Assembly (NCBI RefSeq): GCF_040546275.1
Contig: NZ_JBEPNO010000002.1
Span: 124,001 to 188,000, forward strand
Length of the DNA: 64,000 nucleotides
Source of the DNA: Nakamurella sp040546275
GTDB lineage: Bacteria; Actinomycetota; Actinomycetes; Mycobacteriales; Nakamurellaceae
Direction of reading: 5' to 3'
How positions within the stretch are numbered: the stretch's first letter is position 1; the number at the start of each line of letters is the position of its first letter. A program made the position numbers and the translations under genes. The notes beneath the pieces were generated by a model. It was not told the DNA's origin. It ran no database searches and was given only the letters and a program-made list of their open reading frames with translations. Shown here in pieces: positions 24,394 to 33,774 of this stretch.

Positions 24394-25157
24394 TCTTCGA
24401 CGGAATCCGCTTGGCGGTGGGCACTCTCACCGCCTTTCCGATCCGGCCGCCGAGCCGCGTCGGCGCCTCGACGGCCCGGGTGGCCATGGTGGCAGCCCCC
24501 TTCGCCGTCCTGCCGATCGCACTCGCGGCCGGCGCCGTCGGTGAGGTCGGCAGGCTCGTGGAATGCCCACCCCTGGTGCTCGCTGCCGTGATCATCACAA
24601 TCTTCGCCCTCGGTAGCCGAGGTCTGCACCTGGATGGCCTGGCCGACACCGCCGACGGACTGACCTCGTCCTACGACCGGGAACGGGCGCTGGAGATCAT
24701 GCGGCGGGGCAATACCGGGCCGGCGGGCGTGGCAGCGGTGGTCCTGGCGTTGCTGGTGCAGTCCGCCGCCCTGGCCGCGGTGCTGGCCCTCCCCTGGGGA
24801 CTGCTGACCGGGATCGTACTGTTGTGCCTGGCCAGGTCCTCACTGCTGATCGCCTGCGCCGCAGGGATTCCCGCTGCTCGGGACGGTGGCCTCGGTGCCA
24901 TGGTGGCCGGCGTGGTGCCGAGAGTACTCGGCGGGGTCGGCGCTCTGGTGGCAGCGGCGATCGGGGCCGCCGTGACCGTATTGTCCGGCCGGCCGTGGTG
25001 GCAGGGGATCGTGGCCGTTGCCCTCGCCGCAGTGGTGGTCGCCGGACTGGTCCTGCGGTGCCGCAAGAGGTTCGGCGGTATCACCGGCGATGTGCTCGGC
25101 GCCGTCATCGAGGTGGCGGCCGCCGCGCTGCTCGTCGCGCTGGCCGCAGGTCGCTGA
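24390..25157 (+). CDS. cobS: Adenosylcobinamide-GDP ribazoletransferase (cobalamin synthase)
   Basis: 255 residues, membrane-embedded, with six or more hydrophobic spans. The family blocks are present: LAVGTLTAFPIRPP at the start, GLHLDGLADTADGLTSSYDRERALEIMRRGNTGPAGV (Asp-rich catalytic loop, given here in overlapping parts), and FGGITGDVLGA near the end. It joins adenosylcobinamide-GDP to alpha-ribazole. The start is a TTG overlapping the phosphatase stop (TTGA); the frame is open upstream, but that part is phosphatase coding sequence. It is the last gene of the riboswitch operon. Confidence 0.93.
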   Translation: MIFDGIRLAVGTLTAFPIRPPSRVGASTARVAMVAAPFAVLPIALAAGAVGEVGRLVECPPLVLAAVIITIFALGSRGLHLDGLADTADGLTSSYDRERALEIMRRGNTGPAGVAAVVLALLVQSAALAAVLALPWGLLTGIVLLCLARSSLLIACAAGIPAARDGGLGAMVAGVVPRVLGGVGALVAAAIGAAVTVLSGRPWWQGIVAVALAAVVVAGLVLRCRKRFGGITGDVLGAVIEVAAAALLVALAAGR

Positions 25158-25224
25158 CCAAATCCCGGGCCACCGAACCGAGCAGCGCCGTCAGGAGGGC
25201 TCTAAAATTTCCCGCCTGCGGTGA

Positions 25225-25251
25225 TGTCGAGAACCCGGGCCCAGCTCCGAC
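25225..25251 (+). promoter_or_regulatory. Predicted ECF42-type promoter
   Basis: TGTCGA at 25225-25230 and CGAC at 25248-25251 are separated by 17 bp and lie about 50 bp before the DGPF gene. TGTCGA at -35 and CGA/TC at -10 is the pattern I recall for ECF42 sigma-factor targets, which usually include their own operon. Autoregulation is an inference. Confidence 0.55.
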
Positions 25252-25299
25252 CCGCTGGCACAGGCACCGCACCGGTGCCCCGTCGAGAAGGAGAAACCG

Positions 25300-25652
25300 A
25301 TGAAGTACATGGTCATGATGTTCGGGAGCGCCGCCGAGATGGTCGAGGTCCAGTCCCCGGACTGGATCCACGAGATGATCGAATTCATGATGGGTCTGAA
25401 CGCCGAGCTGATCGAATCCGGTGAACTCGTCAGCGCCGAAGGATTGTCCGACGGTAGCACGGCCAAGGTGGTCCGACTCGAGGACGGCCTCCCGGTGGTG
25501 ACGGACGGCCCGTTCGCCGAGGCCAAGGAATCGTTGATCGGATTCTGGATCCTGGACGTCGAGAACGAGGCCAGGATCATCGAGATCGCCGCGCGCATCG
25601 TCGTCTACTCGCGCCAGGTCGAGATCCGCCCGATCGGGGGGCCGCCGGAGGT

Positions 25653-25656
<4 letters not shown>
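25300..25656 (+). CDS. DGPF (YCII-related) protein paired with an ECF42 sigma factor
   Basis: 118 residues starting MKYMVMMFGSAAEM, with the family hallmark TDGPFAEAKESLIGFWILDV, after which these YCII-like ferredoxin-fold proteins are named. A good GAAGGAG lies before the ATG. The next gene is a large ECF-type sigma factor overlapping by 4 bp. DGPF proteins are the constant partners of the ECF42 group, but their biochemical role is unknown. The few catalytic residues of YCII dehydratase-like enzymes cannot be assigned here. Confidence 0.9.
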
Positions 25657-26954
<1,298 letters not shown>

Positions 26955-27530
26955 GACGTCGTCGCTGACGGCGGCGATGCGCTGGTTCACCAGGCCGAGC
27001 AGGTCTCGGAAGAGCCGTCCGGAGCGATGGTCGGGCACCACCCCCATGCCCACCTCGTTGGTCACCGCGATCAACGGGCCGGGCGCCTGCTGCCACGCCG
27101 CAGCCAGGTCCTCCACCCGTCGATCGAAGTCCGGACGCCACTGGTCGCCGGGCCGGGACCACGCGTCGCACTCGTCCATCAGCGCGGTGACCCAGGTTCC
27201 GAGGCAGTCCAGCAGGACGGCGCCGTCGGCGGCGAGCACGCCCTGCGCAACCTCGGCCGTCTCCACCGTGATCCAGTGCGCGGGCCGACGAGCCCGATGA
27301 GCGGCGATCCGCTCGGCCCACTCCGGGTCGGCGACGGGGTCGGGGATCGGACCCGGCGCGAGGTAGGTGACCGAAAGCTGCTTCTGCAGTAGAGATTCAG
27401 CCTTGAACGACTTCCCGGACCTGACGCCCCCGGTGATCAGCGTGGTACGAGCCGGCATCGGCGGTGGATCCTCTCGGTGCGGGGGGTGACGAGGCCGGTC
27501 GGCCGCCGGGGCCACCGTATCCTCACCCGT

Positions 27531-28484
27531 GTGACGAGCACTGCCCGCGGCGCCGGACGAGCGATCGGCCTGCTCGTCGGGGTGGCCGCCGACCGCCTCC
27601 TGGGCGACCCGGCGCGGTGGCATCCGGTGGCCGGGTTCGGTTCGTCCGCCGCTGCCGTGCAGCGCCTGGTGTACCGGGATCGGCGCTGGGCCGGTGTCGG
27701 TCATGTCGGCTTGCTGGTCGGCGGGACCACTCTGCTGGGCATGGTGGTCGAGAAGTGTTCCGCCACCACACCGATCAGGATTCTCGCCACGGCGGCTGCG
27801 ACCTTCGTGGTTCTCGGCGGCCGGTCGCTGGAACGCGAGGCCCGCACCATCTCGGCCCAGCTGTTGGCCGGCGATCTCGCGGCCGCGCGGGAGCAGGTGA
27901 CGCACCTGGTCGGGCGGGACACCAGCGAGCTGGACGCGGCCGAGATCACCAGGGCCACCATCGAGTCGGTGGCCGAGAACACGGCCGACGCGGTGGTATC
28001 CCCGCTCCTGTGGGGTGCGGTGGCGGGAGTACCGGGTCTGCTGGCCTACCGGGCGGCCAACACGCTGGATGCGATGATCGGGCACCGCAGCCCCCGCTAT
28101 CTCCGATTCGGTTGGGCCGCAGCGCGTCTGGACGATCTGGCGAACTTCGTGCCGGCCCGGGTGTCCGTCGTCCTGATCGCCGTCTGCGCGCCGGTGGTCG
28201 CCGGCCCTCCGCGAGCGGCGGTGGCCGCCGCCCGACGGGACGGTCCCGGCCATCCCAGCCCGAACGCCGGGCCCGTCGAGGCTGCTTTCGCCGGCGCCCT
28301 CGGGCGGACCCTCGGCGGCGTGAACGTCTACCGCGGGCAGGTCGAGGATCGTGGCACCCTCGGCGACGGCCCGCCTCCTGATGTGGCCGACATCGCCAGG
28401 GTGGCAAGACTTTCCGCTGCGGTATCGGGCATGTCAGCCGTTGTTGCCGCCGTCGTCGCCCTGGTCCTCGGCCGCAGGCGCTGA
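27531..28484 (+). CDS. cobD: Adenosylcobinamide-phosphate synthase (CobD/CbiB)
   Basis: 317 residues, membrane protein. LLVGVAADRLLGDPARWHPVAGFG at the N-terminus (in parts), the block ESVAENTADAVVSPLLWG and the segment YRAANTLDAMIGHRSPRY with ARLDDLANFVPAR are all diagnostic. It attaches the aminopropanol arm to cobyric acid. A TATCCT eight bases before the GTG at 27531 and the lack of a ribosome site suggest a leaderless mRNA. The cobC-type aminotransferase domain that would feed it lies in the operon on the same strand. Confidence 0.93.
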   Translation: MTSTARGAGRAIGLLVGVAADRLLGDPARWHPVAGFGSSAAAVQRLVYRDRRWAGVGHVGLLVGGTTLLGMVVEKCSATTPIRILATAAATFVVLGGRSLEREARTISAQLLAGDLAAAREQVTHLVGRDTSELDAAEITRATIESVAENTADAVVSPLLWGAVAGVPGLLAYRAANTLDAMIGHRSPRYLRFGWAAARLDDLANFVPARVSVVLIAVCAPVVAGPPRAAVAAARRDGPGHPSPNAGPVEAAFAGALGRTLGGVNVYRGQVEDRGTLGDGPPPDVADIARVARLSAAVSGMSAVVAAVVALVLGRRR

Positions 28485-28518
28485 AGTCCTACCGGTTCGT
28501 CCCGTCAGACCAGGCGGC

Positions 28519-29086
28519 TCAGGAGTTGAGCGACAGCAACCAGTCGGTCGCCGACGCCACCGATCCCACCCACATCACCTCGGGCGTCGGCGGTGGTCGC
28601 CGCATCACCACCACCGGGACGTCGAGTTCGGCTGCCGCGTCCAGCTTCGCCTGCGTGTAGGCGCCACCCGAATCCTTGGTCACCAGAACGTCGACCCGGC
28701 GTGAGCGCATCAGTTCCAGCTCATCGGACAGTTGGTAGGGCCCCCGGTCGGTCGGACCAACCGGGTCGGGCCAGGCGCAGCAGGGGGAGGGAAGTCGCCG
28801 AGCAGGCCGACGCGGCCGAGGCGGAGATGGTCGCCGCGAATGGGTGGGTGGCGTCCACGACCGCTGTGATCGGCTGCTCCCGGAGATAGGCGGTCAGTCC
28901 GACGACGCCGCCGAAGCCACCGATCCGCACTGCGCCGACCGGCAGGGCCGGGTTGCTCATCCGCCCGGCCAGTGACGACAGCACTTGGATGCCTACGGCG
29001 GTACACGCGACGGCGAGCGCGCGCCCCTCGGCCGTGCCACCGAGGATGAGCACGGACCTTGGTTCGGGCACGAGCGAGTCTCGCAC
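28519..29086 (-). pseudogene. cobK: Precorrin-6A reductase with an internal deletion and frame change
   Basis: The first ~110 residues are a good CobK N-terminus (VLILGGTAEGRALA, SSLAGRMSNPALPVGAVRIG, VVDATHPFAATISASA, LLRLARPGW), but the frame stops at 28721. The C-terminal ~75 residues (RGPYQLSDELELMRSRRVDV, LVTKDSGGAYTQAKLDAA, VPVVVMRRP) are in another frame from about 28746 to 28519. Between them the middle of the protein, about 60 residues including the usual LTTGRQ-type segment, is absent; CobK is normally about 245 residues. The join lies at about 28744-28765, where short GACCG repeats occur. It therefore cannot make a normal CobK. Start is 29086 or 29071 (GTG). Confidence 0.8.
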
Positions 29087-29100
29087 GGCAGACCCCGCAA

Positions 29101-29142
29101 CGTCCTGCAAAGTGCTCGCTATTGCGAGCACTTCGCAGGACG
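29101..29142. terminator. Strong hairpin between the ACT gene and cobK
   Basis: Two 19-base arms (CGTCCTGCAAAGTGCTCGC and GCGAGCACTTCGCAGGACG) with one mismatch and a TATT loop. It lies 37 bp beyond the stop of the minus-strand ACT gene and just before cobK, so it probably terminates the ACT transcript. It could also be a dispersed palindromic repeat. Confidence 0.6.
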
Positions 29143-29178
29143 CAAGCCGGGGTTCGGGCGGGGCTGCGGGTCAGCCCG

Positions 29179-29871
29179 TCAGCCGGTCGGCCCGACATGG
29201 CGCTGCGGCGGGACGGCGCGAGCGGCGACCACGGCGGTCAGACCGGCGAGGTGAGCGAGCCGGGCGATCTCCGAATCGCGGAGCGCCGGACCACCCGGCC
29301 GGCCGACGATCACCGCCAGCTCCGGCGACCCGAGCGGCGCCACCGCCATCTCGGTGCCGATCGTCTTCCAGTCCTCCGGGACCCAGTAGGCCTCGGGATC
29401 GAGCACGCCGGCCTCGTCGACCGGCGCCCACCCCGGGGTCACACCGGTCAGATTCGGGACGCCGCCACCGCCGGCCAGCAGGTGGATCTCCTTGTCGTCA
29501 CCCACCCGCACCACGATGGCCCAGCCGGCCCGGAGGACCTTGGGCAACATCCGGGCCAGTGTCTTGATGGCCTGTGCGGGCTCGGCGGCAATCGCTTCGA
29601 CCAGTTCCCACTCGCGATGCCGGTCGGCGACACCCGGATCCGGACGGACCGATTCGACGCGGACCCCGGGCACCGTCTCGGCCGCGGTGATCAGGACGTC
29701 CGGCTGCTTGCCGCTGGGCAGGTCGACCACGATGTCGTCCACCGCATGCTCGTAGGAGCGTTCGACGATGTCCATGGCGAGGATGTCGGCCCCGACCCGG
29801 CCGAGCGCGCTCGCCACGGCCCCCAGGCTTCCCGGCCGATCGGGTAGCACGACGCGCAGCACGTAGGACAT
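29179..29871 (-). CDS. ACT-domain amino-acid-binding protein
   Basis: 230 residues. An N-terminal ACT domain (SYVLRVVLPDRPGSLGAVASALG, VGADILAMDIVER; in parts) is followed by a second, less typical region (AIVVRVGDDKEIHLLAGGG). The C-terminal part (VPEDWKTIGTEMAVAPLG, LAVIVGRPGGPALRDSEIARL) resembles a short regulatory or GAF-like end. There is no catalytic domain. A protein of this type lies beside gatC in mycobacteria too (the Rv3013 position), so the pairing is old, but its ligand and role are unknown. The ATG at 29871 has GAAGG seven bases upstream. Confidence 0.85.
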   Translation of the reverse strand: MSYVLRVVLPDRPGSLGAVASALGRVGADILAMDIVERSYEHAVDDIVVDLPSGKQPDVLITAAETVPGVRVESVRPDPGVADRHREWELVEAIAAEPAQAIKTLARMLPKVLRAGWAIVVRVGDDKEIHLLAGGGGVPNLTGVTPGWAPVDEAGVLDPEAYWVPEDWKTIGTEMAVAPLGSPELAVIVGRPGGPALRDSEIARLAHLAGLTAVVAARAVPPQRHVGPTG

Positions 29872-30287
29872 GTAACCGCCTTCACGCTCGTGGTACGCCG
29901 CTGGCCGATTCCTGATGCCGCTGGAGAATGGCATCAGTTCCGCCGGCAGCTTCACCCACGGTTCTCGTTTCACGGCAATCCCCATTTTCGATCTTCATTA
30001 TCAAACCCGGTGGTTTCCAGCAGGTGACGGTCGCAAGTCTGGCCGGTGATGGCCTATCCGTCACCGAGCGGTCACACCCTGCCACTTTTCAGTCGACATA
30101 GGCCAGTTGGATCACCGGGCCGTTCCTGCCGGCCGGTCCGATCGCCCTGCTGGCGCCATTCGCTGATGCAGGCCGTGTCGTGGTCTGCAACTAGGATCGG
30201 GGGGTTCCGCTGTCCGCCCCCAACACCCGGTCGAACCCCACTCGATCGGACCCGTTGGTGCGTGACCTACCTGGTTTTTGGAGGATC
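29872..30287. other. Divergent promoter region between the ACT gene and gatC
   Basis: There is no gene here that I can support. A -10-like TAGGAT lies at 30192-30197, about 90 bp before gatC, with a poor -35. The rest contains GGTGACGG- and CGGTCAC-type short inverted pieces but no clear hairpin. Confidence 0.4.
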
Positions 30288-30635
30288 GTGTCCAGCCCTA
30301 CCGATTCCGCTGCCGGTGATGCCGGTGCGGTCGCACCTGCGCTCACCCGCGACGACGTCGCCCATCTTGCCCACCTCACCCGCCTCGAGCTCACGGAGTC
30401 CGAGTTGGACACCTACGTCGGCCAGTTGTCGGTGATCCTGGACTCCGTGTCGGCGGTCACCGCGGTCACCGCCGGCCTGGACATCGAGCCGACCACCCAC
30501 GCCGTTCCGCTGACCAACGTCTATCGGCCGGACGTCCCTGTACCCGGTTTGACGCAGGAGCAAGCACTCGCCGGCGCACCCTCCGCCCAGGACGGCCGCT
30601 TCCGCGTCCCGCAGATCCTCGGGGAGGAGCAGTGA
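30288..30635 (+). CDS. gatC: Glutamyl/aspartyl-tRNA amidotransferase subunit C
   Basis: 115 residues. LTRDDVAHLAHLTRLELTESE and the segments YVGQLSVILDSVSAV and VYRPDVPVPGLTQEQAL are typical of GatC, which wraps around GatA and stabilises the GatAB complex. The GTG at 30288 has GGAGG directly upstream (short spacing). The stop overlaps gatA by 4 bp (GTGA). Confidence 0.94.
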   Translation: MSSPTDSAAGDAGAVAPALTRDDVAHLAHLTRLELTESELDTYVGQLSVILDSVSAVTAVTAGLDIEPTTHAVPLTNVYRPDVPVPGLTQEQALAGAPSAQDGRFRVPQILGEEQ

Positions 30636-32167
30636 CGTCGCACGATCTGACACGCATGACGGCCGAAGGGCTGGCCGGCGAGATCGCCGCCGGGCAGGTG
30701 AGCGCGGTCGAGGTCGCACAGGCCCACCTGGACCGCATCGCCTCCGTCGACGGCGCCGTCCACGCCTTCCTGCACGTCTCGGGTGAATCCGCCCTCGAGC
30801 AGGCCCGGGCGGTCGATGCCGCCCACGTCCGGGGGGAAGCCGGCGCCTCCACCCTGGCCGGAGTGCCGCTGGCACTCAAGGACATCCTCGTGCAGAAGGG
30901 GTCGCCGGCCACCGCTGGATCGAAGATCCTGCAAGGCTGGATCCCGCCCTACAACGCCACGGTCACCCAGCGTCTGCTGGACGCCGGCGTCGTCATCCTG
31001 GGCAAGACCAACCTGGACGAATTCGCGATGGGGAGTTCGACGGAGAACTCCGCCTACGGGCCGACGCACAACCCCTGGGACCTGACGAAGATCCCCGGCG
31101 GCTCCGGCGGCGGAAGCGCCGCGGCCCTGGCCGCCTTCGAGGCACCCCTGGCGATCGGTACCGACACCGGCGGATCCATCCGTCAGCCGGCGTCCGTCAC
31201 CGGAACGGTCGGCGCCAAGCCCACGTACGGCGGGGTGTCCCGGTACGGCGTCATCGCGCTGGCCTCGTCCCTCGACCAGGTCGGGCCGTGCGCCCGGAAC
31301 GTGATGGACACGGCGCTGCTGCACGAGGTCATCGCCGGCCACGACCCGCGCGACTCCACCTCGATCAACCGTCCCGTCCCCAAGGTCGTGGAAGCCGTGC
31401 AGCGTGGGCGGACCGAAGGCGTCGAGGGCATGAAGATCGGGGTCGTCAAGGAACTGCAGGGCAAGGGCTACCAACCCGGCGTCATGGAGTCCTTCACCGC
31501 CGCCGTCGACGCGCTGACCGAGGCAGGCGCCGAGATCGTCGAGGTCTCGTGCCCGCACTTCCAGTACGCGCTGGCGGCGTACTACCTGATCCTGCCCAGC
31601 GAGTGCTCGTCCAACCTGGCCCGGTTCGACGCGATGCGCTACGGCCTGCGGGTCGGCGACGTCGCCCACGGCGGGTCACTGGTCTCGGCCGAGGACGTCA
31701 TGGGTGCCACCCGGGACGCCGGTTTCGGCGCCGAGGTGAAGCGGCGCATCATCCTGGGCACCTACGCCCTGTCCGCCGGCTACTTCGACGCCTACTACGG
31801 GTCGGCGCTGAAGGTCCGCACACTGATCCGTCAGGACTTCGAGAAGGCCTACGGCGCAGCCGATGTGCTCATCTCGCCGGCCTCGCCGGTGACGGCGTTC
31901 CCGCTGGGGGAGAAGGTGGACGACCCGATGGCCATGTACCTCAACGACCTGGCCACCATCCCAGGCTCGCTCGCCGGCATCCCGGCGATGAGCGTGCCAA
32001 GCGGCATCGCGTCGGACACCGGATTGCCGGTCGGCCTGCAGATCATGGGTCCGGCCCTCGGCGAGGAGCAGATGTACCGCGTGGCTGCGGCTTTCGAGGC
32101 CGGCTACGTGGCGCGGCACGGCCGCACCGTCGCCGATTCCGCTCCCGAACTGGAGGTATCGGCGTGA
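30632..32167 (+). CDS. gatA: Glutamyl/aspartyl-tRNA amidotransferase subunit A
   Basis: 511 residues of the amidase signature family. The Lys of the Ser-cisSer-Lys triad lies in GVPLALKDIL, and both serines in the KIPGGSGGGSAAALAA and GTDTGGSIRQPA blocks. GatA frees ammonia from glutamine and passes it to GatB to convert Glu-tRNA(Gln) to Gln-tRNA(Gln). GTG start, overlapping gatC; its stop overlaps gatB. All expected motifs and the length are normal. Confidence 0.97.
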   Translation: MTSHDLTRMTAEGLAGEIAAGQVSAVEVAQAHLDRIASVDGAVHAFLHVSGESALEQARAVDAAHVRGEAGASTLAGVPLALKDILVQKGSPATAGSKILQGWIPPYNATVTQRLLDAGVVILGKTNLDEFAMGSSTENSAYGPTHNPWDLTKIPGGSGGGSAAALAAFEAPLAIGTDTGGSIRQPASVTGTVGAKPTYGGVSRYGVIALASSLDQVGPCARNVMDTALLHEVIAGHDPRDSTSINRPVPKVVEAVQRGRTEGVEGMKIGVVKELQGKGYQPGVMESFTAAVDALTEAGAEIVEVSCPHFQYALAAYYLILPSECSSNLARFDAMRYGLRVGDVAHGGSLVSAEDVMGATRDAGFGAEVKRRIILGTYALSAGYFDAYYGSALKVRTLIRQDFEKAYGAADVLISPASPVTAFPLGEKVDDPMAMYLNDLATIPGSLAGIPAMSVPSGIASDTGLPVGLQIMGPALGEEQMYRVAAAFEAGYVARHGRTVADSAPELEVSA

Positions 32168-33669
32168 CGGTCACCGGATTGATGGACTACGACGAGGCGA
32201 TCGAGCGCTTCGACCCCGTCATGGGGCTGGAGGTGCACGTCGAGCTCGGCACCGTCACCAAGATGTTCTGCGGATGCTCGACCGAGTTCGGCGCCGAGCC
32301 GAACACCCAGGTCTGCCCGGTCTGCCTGGCCCTGCCGGGGGCGATGCCGACGATCAACGGCACCGCCGTCGAATACGCCATCAAGATCGGCCTGGCCCTG
32401 AACTGCGAGATTGCCACCTGGTGCCGGATGTCGCGGAAGAACTACTTCTACCCGGACATGCCGAAGAACTACCAGATCTCGCAGTACGACGAGCCGATCG
32501 CCTTCGGCGGCCATCTGGATGTCGATGTCGACGGTGAAACCGTCAGGATCGAGATCGAGCGCGCCCACATGGAGGAGGACACCGGGAAGTCCCTGCATGT
32601 CGGTGGTTCCACCGGTCGGATCCAGGGCGCCGAGTACTCGCTCCTGGACTACAACCGGGCCGGCGTGCCGCTGGTCGAGATCGTCACCAAGCCGATCTTC
32701 GGGACCAAGGAGAAGGCGCCGGCCGTGGCCCGCGCTTATGTCGCGGCGCTCCGGGATCTGCTGCTCTCGCTGCAGGTCTCGGACGTGCGGATGGACCAGG
32801 GGTCGTTGCGCTGCGATGCGAACCTGTCGCTGACCCCGGCCGGTAACCCGGTGATGGGGACCAGGACCGAGACGAAGAACGTCAACTCGCTGCGGTCGGT
32901 CGAGCGGGCCGTACGGTACGAGATCACCCGCCAGGGCGCACGTCTCGCGGCTGGGGAGACCATCCGGCAGGAGACCCGTCACTTCGACGAGTCGACCGGG
33001 ACCACCAACCCGGGTCGCTCCAAGGAGACCGCTGAGGACTACCGCTACTTCCCGGAACCCGACCTGGTGCCCATCGCGCCGGACCGGGTGTGGGTCGAGG
33101 AGATCCGGGCGACGCTGCCGGAGCTTCCGTGGGTCCGCCGCGCCCGCCTGCAGGAGTCGTGGGGTTTCACGGACTTCGACATGCGCGACCTACTGGCTGC
33201 GGACGCGGTCGATCTGGTCGAGAACACCGTTGCCGCGGGTGCCTCCCCGGCCGAGGCGCGCGCCTGGTGGTCGGGTTACCTCGGTCAACAGGCGAACGTC
33301 CTGGGTGTCTCCCTGCCCGAACTGGCGATCAGCCCGGCCCAGCTGGCCAGGGTCGTCGCCCTGGTCGACGACGGTTCGCTGAACGCCAAGATCGCCCGCC
33401 AGGTGATCGACGGCGTGCTGGCCGGCGAAGGGGATCCGGACGCGGTGGTCGCCGCCCGTGGGCTGGCGGTCGTCTCTGACGAGTCCGCGCTGCAGGCCGC
33501 GGTCGACGAGGCCCTCGCAGCCCAGCCCGCCGTGGCCGACCGGATCCGCGGCGGCAACCTCAAGGCAGTCGGCGCGATCGTCGGCGCCGTGATGAAGGCG
33601 ACCAAGGGTCAGGCCGACGCGGGCAGGGTCAACGCGCTGGTGCTGAAGACGCTCGGCATCGAGGCCTGA
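32164..33669 (+). CDS. gatB: Glutamyl/aspartyl-tRNA amidotransferase subunit B
   Basis: 501 residues. The kinase-like cradle has VMGLEVHVELGTVTKMFCGC with the zinc-site cysteines CGC and CPVC, then RKNYFYPDMPKNYQISQYD, HMEEDTGKSLH, DYNRAGVPLVEIV and RYFPEPDL. The C-terminal YqeY-like tail domain (AKIARQVIDGVLAGEGDPD) is complete. It activates Glu-tRNA(Gln) by phosphorylation and amidates it. The GTG at 32164 overlaps the gatA stop; the longer open frame upstream lies within gatA. Confidence 0.97.
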   Translation: MTVTGLMDYDEAIERFDPVMGLEVHVELGTVTKMFCGCSTEFGAEPNTQVCPVCLALPGAMPTINGTAVEYAIKIGLALNCEIATWCRMSRKNYFYPDMPKNYQISQYDEPIAFGGHLDVDVDGETVRIEIERAHMEEDTGKSLHVGGSTGRIQGAEYSLLDYNRAGVPLVEIVTKPIFGTKEKAPAVARAYVAALRDLLLSLQVSDVRMDQGSLRCDANLSLTPAGNPVMGTRTETKNVNSLRSVERAVRYEITRQGARLAAGETIRQETRHFDESTGTTNPGRSKETAEDYRYFPEPDLVPIAPDRVWVEEIRATLPELPWVRRARLQESWGFTDFDMRDLLAADAVDLVENTVAAGASPAEARAWWSGYLGQQANVLGVSLPELAISPAQLARVVALVDDGSLNAKIARQVIDGVLAGEGDPDAVVAARGLAVVSDESALQAAVDEALAAQPAVADRIRGGNLKAVGAIVGAVMKATKGQADAGRVNALVLKTLGIEA

Positions 33670-33687
33670 CGCCGAGCCTCGGCCTCC

Positions 33688-33720
33688 CCGGTGCGCCCGC
33701 CGCAGTGGTGGGCGCACCGG
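33688..33720 (+). terminator. Hairpin terminator after gatB
   Basis: A perfect 11-bp stem (CCGGTGCGCCC/GGGCGCACCGG) with an 11-base loop, 18 bp past the stop. Three copies of GGTGACAGGTG follow at 33728, 33744 and 33759, between this hairpin and the stop of the next gene. Confidence 0.75.
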
Positions 33721-33774
33721 CAGACCCGGTGACAGGTGGACCAGGTGACAGGTGGACCGGTGACAGGTGCGGGA

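Noticed and set aside
33728..33769. Three GGTGACAGGTG copies as a regulatory array
   Set aside because: They lie between a terminator and the stop of a convergent gene, with uneven spacing (16 and 15 bp). A small duplication is a simpler reading.
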